Below, in pieces: positions 45,262-55,887 of a stretch of 64,000 bases of DNA. Below the pieces are notes generated by a model, which had not been told where the DNA came from, ran no database searches, and worked only from the letters and a program-made list of their open reading frames with translations. The stretch's first letter is position 1. Each line of letters opens with the position of its first letter. The DNA is from Spongilla lacustris (lineage: Eukaryota; Porifera; Demospongiae; Spongillida; Spongillidae). The stretch covers positions 5,735,696 to 5,799,695 of the forward strand of contig OX442435.1 in assembly GCA_949361645.1 (NCBI GenBank), read 5' to 3'. A program made the position numbers and the translations under genes.

Positions 45262-46306
45262 AGATGCAATGTTCATCCTCTAGATAGTATATCAACTGAT
45301 ATCAGAGGTGCTTTTTAAAAATATGATAAAGAACACAACATAGAAAGCAGCACATTTGGTAGTGACTGTAGGGTTGGTAATTTAATATATGGTCTAACAA
45401 AGATGCGATATAAGCAAGGCAAGGGTGATCCTGCAGGATTCAAGCATTTTCTTCACCAAGAAAATATAAAGCCTGGTGTGATTGTGCGATATGTATAGGT
45501 AATAGATTTCATGTTCTGTTGGAATATCTTTCCAATTGAAAGATAAATTATTAAATTACCTGCAAAATATGTGCCTCAATAATACCACTCTGAGAACATC
45601 TCTTGTAAGGGACTTACAATACAATGGCATACTTATTCAGCTTAGAGTACTTGGATTAATTGGAAAGGTAATAACAGGACCTTGGATGAAGATATTTTAT
45701 TGCAATAATGAAGGTAACAGTAATTTAGAAGTGGTTTCCATCCTTAAGGAAAGTGTCAATAGATTGCAATACCTTGTAAATATTTTTAATCACATCTGAG
45801 GATTTGTTTGCAGAGAAATTGAATGAGAATGATGAAACTCTGAAGTGCTTGCAGAGTGAGATTCCACCTCTTGAAAAGGAGCAATTCAACATCTTTAAAT
45901 GACTATGGCATTACAATGTGTTCTTGATGTTCTGCAAAGACAGCTTCAGCCATATATAACTGGTGCATTATCAAAGCCGTATCTAACTGGTGCATTCATT
46001 ATCAAACCCTTCTCAAGAAATCTATCCAGAAGTCAAGGTGCTCCAATCCACAACATGTATTCAGAGCAAATCCTTGCTCTAACTGACCATCAAATACGAC
46101 GTGCGAGAAATGCAACCATTGGTTTTGTTGACGGCAAAGTAAAATCTAAGAGAAACAGAACTCTACAGTGGTTAGAAGAAAAGGATAAACATAGTCAAGA
46201 AAAACTGATCTCTTTTGCGATAGGGAGAGCTAGATATGCTCGACAGCAGCAGAAAGCTAATGATAATCTAAGGCTAGAAATAGAGCATGCAAGAATCATA
46301 GCCTGA
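45262..46306 (+). pseudogene. Frameshifted member of an unnamed multicopy family
   Basis: After a CCTTTTAG acceptor the segments, in order, are: NVHPLDSISTDIRGAF (stop), YDKEHNIESSTFG with IKPGVIVRY, GNRFHVLLEYLSN (stop), LKDKLLNYLQNMCLNN with LRVLGLIGKVITGPWMKIFY, TSEDLFAEKLNENDETLKCL in another frame, and finally a 135-codon ORF with QGAPIHNMYSEQILALTDHQ, RARNATIGFVDGKVKSKRN and a basic helical end. At least two frameshifts and two stops. The blocks GKxxTGPWMxxFY and ATIGFxDGK match, from memory, a large uncharacterised protein family in sponge and cnidarian genomes, probably dispersed by transposition. Function unknown. Confidence 0.6.
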
Positions 46307-46436
46307 AAAGAACTTTAGTGATGTAATGTTTAAAAAATGTAATGTAAATGAAACTTTTCCTGACCTTGAGCTGGGATAGCAGAAGTAGTGAACATTAGAT
46401 AAAGTGTTAGCTGATATTGACATCATATTGTGCATG

Positions 46437-46908
46437 CATGATGACCTAGTTATACATTGATATTATAGTGTAGCGGAAATTCCAGTAAGTATTTTTCATT
46501 TCACAAATGTGTATTCTGTGAATAAGTCTATAATTTAATGTTCTGATTTGAAAGTTTCGAATTAAAATGTTAAAAGACTATAAAGATATGATAATTTGAT
46601 AATCGGCATCATAGCGATCACAGTTTTTCTGATTTTACAGCATTGGTCGCTATACATTCACTTTTCGTGATGCATGATGACCTAGTTATACATTGATATT
46701 ATAGTGTAGCGGAAATTCCAGTAAGTATTTATTTTCATTTCACTAATGTGTATTCTGTGTATAAGTCTATTATTTAATGTTCTGATTTGAAAGGTTCGAA
46801 TTAAAATGTTAAAAGACTATAAAGATATGATAATTTGATAATCGGAATCATAGCGATCACAGTTTTTCTGATTTTACCGCATTGGTCGCTATACATTCAC
46901 TTTTCGGT
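46437..46908. repeat. Tandem duplication, 2 x 236 bp
   Basis: Two adjacent copies start ATGACCTAGTTATACATTG at 46441 and 46677 and remain about 97% identical through CGCTATACATTCACTTTTCG. Non-coding. Confidence 0.9.
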
Positions 46909-47399
46909 ACTTAACGATCCGTTTCTCCATTTAGGAAAAAGCTACAGAAAACATAAAAGCAGTTTTGTAAACCATAAAATATGCTCTTTACACTGGTTCA
47001 TGTAGTTATGCGTGAACGTAAGTTTGAATTTTTTTTGTCAAGTACCTACCATAAGTGCGTTACATATTGAAAGTACATACACAACTTTCACCCACTATCG
47101 TGATTAGCGGGCGCCCATAAGCTGGATTCAAGCGAAGCCACTGGGCCTTTTACAACCATCACAAGAAAGTGTTCTATTGACGGTATCAATCGATCCGCTC
47201 TTAATAATGCCTACCACACTATTAACTTACCGTCTTGAAGACCAGACTGAACAGACCGACAGGTTATCTCAACTTATCTGTGTGTACGCTCAACGGCTTT
47301 GCCAGGCTCTGGCGTAGTCGATACAACTTTTGTGCCTTCGTTCAGTTGAACATTACGAGATACGCGAGTTGATTGGGTTAAAATATATACGGTATAAGG

Positions 47400-48150
47400 G
47401 CAATCTCGAGATTGCGCAAACAAATCATGGATTCAGGGTTTGCGCAGGACAATCCCGGGTTTGTGCAAATCCACGCTTTGCATGCGCGTTACATATACAC
47501 GTACGTACATCTATAATTTATTACAAAACTCTAAACTATATACATACAAGTCCCGAAAATGATGCCGATCGAGCCAGGAGGGCTCGGGCATTTTGCCTCA
47601 TCAAAACAGTGCCTTGTATTACATTTAGCATTTCAGTATTGGATGAGTGGGAGTGGATGGCCAAACGCCTAGCAATTCTTGAGAATGTTTCTTTTCCAGT
47701 GATTCCCCAGTCACCATATGCCTCCACTACGAAAGGGACACATATCCAACCTCTTTCCAGACAACCCAAAGCATTATTTTCTAATTTCTCTATAATACCA
47801 TTATTACGTATACGCACATTTAGAGCGCGATAAATAATTTGCCTTACGTCACAATGTATACATGTACATGTAAGTTCACGGACACCCCAAGGCGTAACTG
47901 GCTTGGAGTAGCGTCGTTCTCAGACTCCATTAACTGAGCGGCACATAGAACAAGTTAGGACTCTGTAAACACCAATCAAAGCATTCCTTAAGCCTTTATT
48001 AGGTTACTTTTCACACCAGTCCTCTTGTCACTACATGTATAACCTCGGCACATGCATAAATGCGGACTATTGACTACTAGTTGCCGTTTTATTGATGCTA
48101 CCATTTGTATTCGGCTGCGACCTCATCGGTACTGCAATGAATTCATGTAA
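47400..48150 (+). repeat. Partial third copy of the Ig-gene flank with signal-peptide exon relic
   Basis: Matches 35500-35880: TATTACGTATACGCACA, CATTAACTGAG, ACAAGTTAGGACTCTGTAAA, and finally the signal-peptide exon at 48062-48148. There the start codon is lost (ATTGAC instead of ATGGAC) while VAVLL..PFVF-like coding is kept. The Ig exons themselves are absent downstream. Confidence 0.65.
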
Positions 48151-49099
48151 GGAATAACGTATGTCGTAAAGGGTCCTGCATGTATTAGCATATATACATG
48201 TAGGTGTGGGTTAAGAGGGTGCGGTAAAGTTAGGCACTGCGGAAATTTTTTTATAATGTTCAAAAGATTATAATCGTTAGAAAGAGCAAAAAAAGCTGCG
48301 TTTAACAGTACTTTATACTTTATGTGTCACCGTAGCATATTTAATACCGGAGATATTTAGCACCAAAGTGACAACTTTTTTAGTACAGCGGTCGAATCGT
48401 AATCCGGCGCAGTGACGGTTGAGGAACAATAAAGCATAACCTTGCCATTCCGTAAGATATTAATTCCAAACATTGCATATATTAAGTGGTTCTGATTTAA
48501 GTAAGACTTTTAAAAGGCTTGTCACTAAAATTCATCACATATATATTTTCAAAGTGACTGAACACAAAACTGACTAGCATGCACACACTTGAACACAATC
48601 TCATTTAGAATTGAAAAATATTATTTTCATTGGCCAATAAAATAGTCCACGAGCATGTCATTAACCATGCATCAATTCCTTATTCTTTCGACTCCATCTA
48701 TTTAATTGGTTCAGTTTGGTAACTTGCTTTATGTGTTATCTTTAAAACATGCGTGAGTCAGTACATTATTACATGCACATGAAATTATTATTATTATTAT
48801 AGTGAAATTTACATGCCACATCTTCAGTGCACTATTAAATACTCTGGAAATGAAGGTTTGCTGCTCCTGTGGAATTATCATATTTTGCAAGATGTATAGT
48901 CATTTTATGAGGCTATAAGCATACAACTATATAACTCTATAAGATACTAACATTCACAGCTGCACTTGAAAACCATACTGAGTCTACTGAACTCGTTGCA
49001 GTACCAGCTATGGCTGTTCAATGGTTGACATTGACATTGTTGATCAATGGTTAACAAAAGGCAAGACAGCTATCTTACTGCCGTACAATAATTTTATTA
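48151..49099. other. No supported gene
   Basis: AT-rich DNA; its first 180 bases still resemble 35880-36060. Nothing else recognised. Confidence 0.35.
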
Positions 49100-49922
49100 T
49101 ATAACAGCCTTACAGAAATCTAAACCAGATTGCCCCTTACATGTTCGTCCAATCGCTGTGGACTGGGAGAGGCTCTTCGCCGCTTAGTGGGGAAATGTCT
49201 GTGTTCCATGTTGAAAGACAAAGCTGCTGAGTTCTTTGATCTACTCCAGCGGAGTGTTGCTTGTGCAGCTGGTGCTGAGAAAATTGCTCACGATCTTAGA
49301 GACTGCATCAATGAGAATTGGCAAGTTGAAGGCTTCACGGTGCTGAAGATGGACTCGGTGAATACATTTCATTTAGTAAGCCGTCACGCTCTGCTGTCTG
49401 AATGCAGCACACACTTCCCAGAGCTACTCCCATGGGTTAGTTGGTGTTATTGCCGGCACCCTGTTTTATGGCACACTTCGGGCAATTTAACATCTCAATC
49501 TGGTGTACAGCAAGGGGACCCATAGCATTGGGGCCCTTGCTTTTCTCCCTAGTTTTTAATGTTGTAATCAAAGCGATCACTATTCATCCTGAATGCTGTG
49601 ATCTGCGCTATCATGTGTGGTACCTTGATGACGGTGTTTTGGCTGGCCCAAGTTCACATGCTAGGAAAGCACTCGACTTGCTCTTTGAGCTTGGTCCCAT
49701 CCTTGGCCTTCGTGCGAACTATCAAGAAGTGTGAGGTCTTTAGCAGTGGGTGTTTGGCTCAATTCCCAGTCGAGATGAAACAGTCTAGCAATCCCAATCT
49801 TGAGATCTTAGGAATTCCAATTGGTGATGCCAACTTATGTAGTGCTGTCTTGGATAGGAAGAGGTCTGAAGCCAGTTTTCTACTTAAGAGGCTAGAGGAT
49901 GTTGGGATGTCCAAAGGATGAA
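49100..49922 (+). pseudogene. Reverse-transcriptase fragment with YLDD box
   Basis: Two or three frames together cover fingers to thumb. GEALRRLVGKCLC comes first, then a Lys-Met-Asp (FTVLKMDSVNTFHLVSRHAL) at the first catalytic Asp. Next are SQSGVQQGDP (the QGDP box), GPLLFSLVFN, WYLDDGVLAG (YLDD active site) and LEILGIPIGD. Frameshifts occur near 49520 and 49735. The order is that of a non-LTR-type RT. YLDD rather than YADD, and the LRPIAVGE-type upstream motif, match the copy at 62990 and the small relics at 33.5 and 36.4 kb. Exact clade not assigned; no endonuclease seen. Confidence 0.8.
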
Positions 49923-50667
49923 CTGATGATTGAACATCTTTGAAGCTTCAGACTCAAGAGTAACGATCTAAGATATTAACTCTAAAATTGCAAACAGAAA
50001 ACTTTCTTCTGATGTCTAGGATTTTACGGTCTAAAATCACGGATTCCGCTTTAGTAAAGTGAAGCGGCCATGACCGGCTCCGATTATGTGGTGATATTGC
50101 AAAGCTACCGTAAACCGTTACGTAACACTTAGGTCTGGGTACAAGACTAGTTTCGTGTATCAATTACATATACTTCAAAAGCTTCCGCGCTTCGCGCGGC
50201 GCGGGAGGCGGCACATCCCCCTCCCGCTCCTCTTGCCTGGGTTGAATTTTAGACCTTCCGCCGGCTCTACCCTCAACAAAGAAAAAAAGAAATAGTTCGT
50301 GCTGGAACCAGTGTATCGTCGTAGCACGTACCTGTAGTGTTTCAACATTTCTGGAAAGTCTAACTAGAAGTTGAAGAACTGCGCGCAGCAGCGCTCGAGA
50401 TAACGACATGTCGACAATACGCACGTTAAAACATGAGCCTTTTTGGTGGGGGCAGAGGGGGGGGGGGGGTTAGCATAGTCTCGTATCCAGACACATGTTT
50501 TCACAGCAGCGGATGGATTACATCACCGCTACGCGAAAAGTGGGTCTGGAGAAATGCCCAACAAAAGTCGTTCTGAGTGCGCGAGATTTCCCGGCCCAAT
50601 CAGAATGCAGTGCTACGTGACGTCATAAATGAATTTTAAATTACTTTAAATTACGTAAAGCAATACA

Positions 50668-53348
50668 GGGGGGGCTCGGAACAACGGAAAGTAACACCTC
50701 GGAACAACGGAAAATTACAGACATTCATTGCGTGCTGTTGGTCTCATAATTGGATTGATAAAGCTAGTGCGGGTAAACTATTACATAATCCTGTCGCTCC
50801 GCAAAACAATTTTAAGAACGCGCAAACTATTTTAAGCAATTACGCTATGCCTCAAGCGGTTTCTTTAAGTAAACCGCATTGTATAAACATTGACTGAGAA
50901 ACTATTTTTAGCCCTTACAGATTTCCGAATGGTTCAAATGCGAACCTACCTTAGAAACAAATACCTTGATCAGCAAGCTAGGCCTGATGCTCTGTCACAG
51001 CACCTCTAGAATGATGTTTGCCCTGAAAGAAATTACATCATGTAGCTCTTTTTTTAATACATGTATGCGTCCACTGAAGTTCCTATAGCTCAGTGCCCTT
51101 GCATCTCCTGGATCTTCAAATCTCCTGAAGTGGTAAGATCAGTTTTGTTGGTGGTGTGTCAGATAGACCCACTCCTTACTTTCAAATACCGCTCCGACAG
51201 AGATCCTTGCCTCTACCTATATCATTGCCCTCACAGTACCGGCCATACATTGTAGCTGCAGCATTGCATGGCAAAAATGGGACACCTGAAAATACTTTTT
51301 ATTTAGGACAGCTTTGCCAACCATTCATACAGAGAACACAGATCAATTGCGTGCATGTCACTGGCTCATTGAGGCAGATGGACGTTGCGGACAAATGTCT
51401 GTGGAGTACGATCAGGTCAGGCTGGCTGCCACGGGGATTGAGCTACATGCAATGCTGCTTCTTTGTATGTTAGGAACCATACACACTTGTGCATATATAC
51501 ATGTACATCAACTAACCCCCATGTCCATGCATACTCAGTACATTTAGCCATGTGCAAAGTAGTATATTGTATGCATCAAATGTACGATCATAGGTCACGA
51601 GGGCTGTTGCTTACTTACCCCCATACTGGCTGTAACCTTGCCCTTACCCCCTTCATAGTATCCCATCTCACCGCGTGTAGGCAAAGCCACGAACACGTTG
51701 CTGTGTACAGAGATCATATATATGGTCTCTGCTGTGTATCATGGTTTTAAACTTCACCTGAACTAAATGTAATGGGCATAACCACAGCCGTGCGCTATAG
51801 CTCGATGTCTGTCCGAGGTCATGTTGACGATCGAGCCTAGTATGGCAACCACGTGCAATACTAGTACAGTTTGAATAAATCATTCGCTTACCTCATACTT
51901 TCACACGTATGATTCTGAAGTGAGGCTACTGCAGGCAGAGCGATGTACAGTGGACGACTCCATGTGTGTACTTTCTGCCGCTATTAAGGCGCTCATTCAT
52001 TAGAAATCGTGGTCCCAATTTCTAATGAATGAGCACCTTTAATTTGAATGTATAGCGGCTACATACATGGAGTCTTCCACTGTACATCGTTATGCCTGCA
52101 GCAGCCTCACTTCGGAATCATACGTGTGAAAGTATGAGGTAAGCGAATGATTTGTAGGACTAGTATTGCACGTGGTCGCCATACTAGGCTCGATCGTCAA
52201 CATGACCTCGGACAGACATCGAGCTACAGCGCACGGCTGTGGTTATGCCCATTACATTTAGTTCAGGTGAAGTTTAAAACCTTGATACACAGCAGAGACC
52301 ATATATATGATCTCCGTACACAGCAACGTGTTCGTGGCTTTGCCTACACGCGGTGAGATGGGACACTGAACAGCCAGTATGGGGGTAAGTAAGCAACAGC
52401 CCTCGTGACCTATGATCGTACATTTGAATGTCATGCATGCGTACAATATACTACTTTGCACATAGCTAAATGTACTGAGTATGCATGGACATGGGGGTTA
52501 GTTGATGTACATGTATATATGCAGAAGTGTTTATGGTTCCTAACATACAAAGAAGCAGCATTGCATGTAGCTCAATCCCCGTGGCAGCCAGCCTGACCTG
52601 ATCGTATTCCACAGACATTTGTCCGCAACGTCCATCTGCCTCAATGAGCCAGTGACATGAACGCAATTGATCTGTGTTCTCTGTATGAATGGTTGGCAAA
52701 GCTGTCCTAAATAAAAAGCATTTTCAGGTGTCCCATTTTTGCCATGCAATGCTGCAGCTACAATGTATGGCCGGTACTGTGAGAGCAATGATGTAGGTAG
52801 AGGCAAGGATCTCTGTCGAAGCGGTATTTGAAAGTAAGGGGTGGGTCTATCTGACACACCACCAACAAAACTGATCTTACCACTTCAGGAGATTTGAAGA
52901 TCCAGGAGATGCAAGGGCACTGAGCTATAGGAACTTCAGTGGACGCATACATGTATTTTAAAAAAAGAGCTACATGATGTAATTTCTTTCAGGGCAAGCA
53001 TAATTCTGGAGATGCTGTGACATAGCATCAGGCCTAGCTTGCTGATCAAGGTATTTGTTTCTAAGGTAGGTTCGCATTTGAACCATTCGGAAATCTGTAA
53101 GGGCTAAAAATAGTTTCTCAGTCAATGTTTTACAATGCGGTTTACTTAAAGAAACCGCTTGAGGCATAGCGTAATTGCTTAAAATAGTTTGCGCGTTCTT
53201 AAAATTGTTTTGCAGAGCGACAGGATTATGTAATAGTTTACCCGCACTAGCTTTATCAATCCAATTATGAGACCAAAAGCACGCAATGAATGTCTGTAAT
53301 TTTCCGTTGTTCCGAGGTGTTACTTTCCGTTGTTCCGAGCCCCCCCTG
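50668..53348. repeat. 2.7-kb near-perfect palindrome
   Basis: Two arms of about 1.33 kb meet at CTCATTCATTAGAAAT - 10-base loop - ATTTCTAATGAATGAG near 52009. The outer edges are GGGGCTCGGAACAACGG and its complement. The arms differ at scattered positions (for example CTCTGTCACAG against the rc of CTATGTCACAG) and by a few short indels, so they are real separate copies. Each arm holds the same exon-like ORFs (IHTENTDQLRACHWLIEADG, FRMVQMRTYLRNKYLDQQAR) that I cannot assign. Confidence 0.9.
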
Positions 53349-53425
53349 TATTAGCATGTTTCTATTACATGTATAACATCTATGACTTGGCCACTGTCGC
53401 TAACGATCTAATCCTATAAAGGCTG

Positions 53426-53662
53426 GGCTACGCTTCTCTCCCTCCTAATCAGCTTAAGACTATCAGAAGCTTCATGGAAGGGAATGACGTGTTCATCCTG
53501 TTACCCACTTGGAGTGGAAAGTCTCTATGTTTCTCCGTTCTGCCGTTCGCCTTTGACAATCTCTTTCAACGTGACGGTAGTACAATTTGTATCGCAGCTA
53601 ATAGCCTTAATGAAGGACCAAGTACATTAAACAAGCTGAAATCATCACACTGCATGTACATG
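53426..53662 (+). pseudogene. RecQ-like helicase N-terminal fragment
   Basis: Frame reads LPPNQLKTIRSFMEGNDVFI, then LLPTWSGKSLCFSVLPFAFD and, further on, ICIAANSLNEGPSTLN. This is motif 0 (Q), motif I and motif Ia of a RecQ-family helicase. The Walker A is PTWSGKS, with Trp where Gly is expected. The strand normally ending in SPL..LM.DQ has decayed to NSLNEGPS. The DEAH box and later motifs are missing. An RecQ-like ORF inside a terminal-repeat element suggests cargo or transposition function; this is inference. Confidence 0.7.
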
Positions 53663-54803
53663 TACATCGTTCTTTTTTGTGTGTGTGTTACCATGTGACT
53701 GTGTGGCCAATCTGAATGCCATTAACACCCTTGCAGCTGCTATTATCGTAACATCTGTCTGCCCTCAAATACTTGTGTACACAAGTATTCAGGCTCCCCA
53801 CTTTCCCTTGAAGGGCTACATGTAGGTACTGGGCAATTTCGTCAAAGCACTTTCTGCACAGATACCCTGATTCGAACTCCTTCTTAGCGTCTCTAGCTGA
53901 TAGCCTGCATTAATTCGCGCGCTAGATCGATCAGTACTGCTCTGCAACGCTCACTTGCTGGGTTAGCAAGCTGCCTTCTATTTTTGCCAACCAAGACGGG
54001 AGCAACGCAAAGCTTACAGCGATTCATTTCGTTATACTCCTATTGAAAAAGCTGACACCATGACGTTATCACGCTGACGTATTCTAGCCCCGTGTGACGT
54101 TGTTTAGCACCAATTTGATTGCGTAACATCAAATGGTGCTCAGAACGACTTTTGTTGGGCATTTCTCCAGACCCACTTTTCGCGTAGCGGTGATGTAATC
54201 CATCCGCTGCTGTGAAAACATGGGTCTGGGTACGAGACTAGAGTTAGCACACGTACTCTACGTTGCATTCAGTAAGGAATATTTCAGGGTTAGACAGTCT
54301 GTGTTGCATGAAAAAAAAATTGTCTGAATTAATCTGTACGTTAGATTTACATACCGACATACGTGTACTGTCACGTAACAATTGGTCCCCCCAAAAAAGG
54401 TCCCCCCGGACCAAATATATGGTCCGGGGGGACCAATATTTTCTGAAAAAATCGGTCCCACTTTGAAAAATTTGGTCCCCCCCCTTTTTTCCAGCTGAAA
54501 TAAAAGGTACCACCAGGTACAATTTTCGCAACCAAAATTGTACCACCCGGTACAATTTGGTTGCGAAAAGTGTACCGCCCTTGCCAAAAGTGTACCAGGT
54601 AGTGAGAAAGGGCCATTGGCTATTTAGGATGAGTACCATGACGTAGTTAATCGATTTGTTGCATGCAAGTATAACTGAGTGACCGTTTCCACTGACATTC
54701 GGTGTGTTGATTTGTTGTACAAATTAAACATATGTTAATCAAATCATGCCATAAAAAGTGATTGAGACACGAATAATTCATTTATTAATATATATAAGCT
54801 AGC

Positions 54804-55826
54804 TCACATTCGCCTAACAGGTTCATAGTGGTCACATGTATTGACCAGATAAACAGCTTCTTTGGAATGCACATGCACAACATTGCTGTCTTCACATGGA
54901 TGTGGCAAAAATTGTAGCCACTTGTAAGAATGTCCAGATTGACAAAACACCATTATAGGTGTCTGCAACATATTGGACACTGCAAAAATTTCCACTTCCG
55001 TAGCCCAGACAGATGAACTGTGCATGTCTGTTCTTGCTAGATACTCGTCCATTGTTTCATGAGCATTAAGGTAGCATGACAAATTTTCAGCATTGTGCTG
55101 CATGTATGATGTTGCAATAGCTCTGAGTTCTAGGTGTTCATCTTGGGAGCCAGTTATAACAAATGCCAAAGCTCTAAAAAAGCAGTTTCCATCTCCTAGA
55201 ATTTTTACTGTTGCAGCAGGCTGGTGGGAAATGCTATATTCTTTAAGTTGAAGAATGTGAGTAATATTCCTTCTAATAAACGTCATGCCAAGCCTTTGGC
55301 ATAGACTTCTTTGCCACTCATCACATGGTGGCAAGTATGTGATAGTAGAGGTCTTTGGACCATCTACAGCAATTTTCTCTATCACATCGCCTGGGTGTCT
55401 TGAAGTTTGATCTTGACTTTCCACAATTTTCTTCAAGCTAAATTCATCTTTGCTAGAGAACAATCTTCGTTTAGCACACACCCACTGGCAAAATGAATCA
55501 AGCTGTGCTGATGACATTAGATAGTATACGCTTCCCAATAAATGGAGTGGCTTCAGAGTTCCCCCACCACCTGCTGTACACCAAACATCAATTAACTCTA
55601 CTGCTTTGACAATGCTGTATGCTCTGTCCACATAGGAGTATACCTTCTTCTTAAATGCCTCAAATTCATCACATAAATCCTCACTTACGATTACAAAGTC
55701 ACCTCCACATACTTCTCGCAGCTGTACTCCACCAAAGCATGTTCTGTATTCTATCCATAATGCCACTGTAGTATCCTTGCTAAGAGTAAATTCTCCATCC
55801 TTTAGCTTTAAATCTGGTAATATCTC
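54804..55826 (-). CDS. OTU cysteine protease exon of the Ginger element
   Basis: Acceptor TTCATTTTAG, then 340 codons to a stop, in phase 0 with the integrase exon before it (EILPDLKLKDG onward). Residues ~70-160 are a helical region with SVYYLMSSAQLDSFCQWV. From about residue 205 comes an OTU domain: KILGDGNCFFRAL (Asp and catalytic Cys), VWATEVEIFAVSNMLQTPI, and NTCDHYEPV near the end (catalytic His). All catalytic positions are present, so this part seems intact. OTU proteases cleave ubiquitin or related linkages. In Ginger elements the domain is fused to or encoded behind the integrase; its role in transposition is unknown. Confidence 0.85.
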   Translation of the reverse strand, partial: EILPDLKLKDGEFTLSKDTTVALWIEYRTCFGGVQLREVCGGDFVIVSEDLCDEFEAFKKKVYSYVDRAYSIVKAVELIDVWCTAGGGGTLKPLHLLGSVYYLMSSAQLDSFCQWVCAKRRLFSSKDEFSLKKIVESQDQTSRHPGDVIEKIAVDGPKTSTITYLPPCDEWQRSLCQRLGMTFIRRNITHILQLKEYSISHQPAATVKILGDGNCFFRALAFVITGSQDEHLELRAIATSYMQHNAENLSCYLNAHETMDEYLARTDMHSSSVWATEVEIFAVSNMLQTPIMVFCQSGHSYKWLQFLPHPCEDSNVVHVHSKEAVYLVNTCDHYEPVRRM

Positions 55827-55887
55827 CTAAAATGAATAACAATAAACGTTAATATACATGTGTAAAGAATGCATGCATTTCACTTAC

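Larger units (their letters stand above)
50472..54238. mobile_element. Composite element with TAGTCTCGTA(C/T)CCAGAC ends
   Basis: About 120 bases at each end are inverted copies (50472-50595 and 54126-54238), including CATCACCGCTACGCGAAAAG and CCAACAAAAGTCGTTCTGAG. The outer word TAGTCTCGTA(T/C)CCAGAC also occurs as single ends at about 4150-4172 and 50128-50150. TTAGCA lies just outside on both sides with unequal spacing, so the target duplication is unclear. Inside are the 2.7-kb palindrome, a RecQ-like fragment and about 450 bases of unassigned DNA. Confidence 0.7.
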
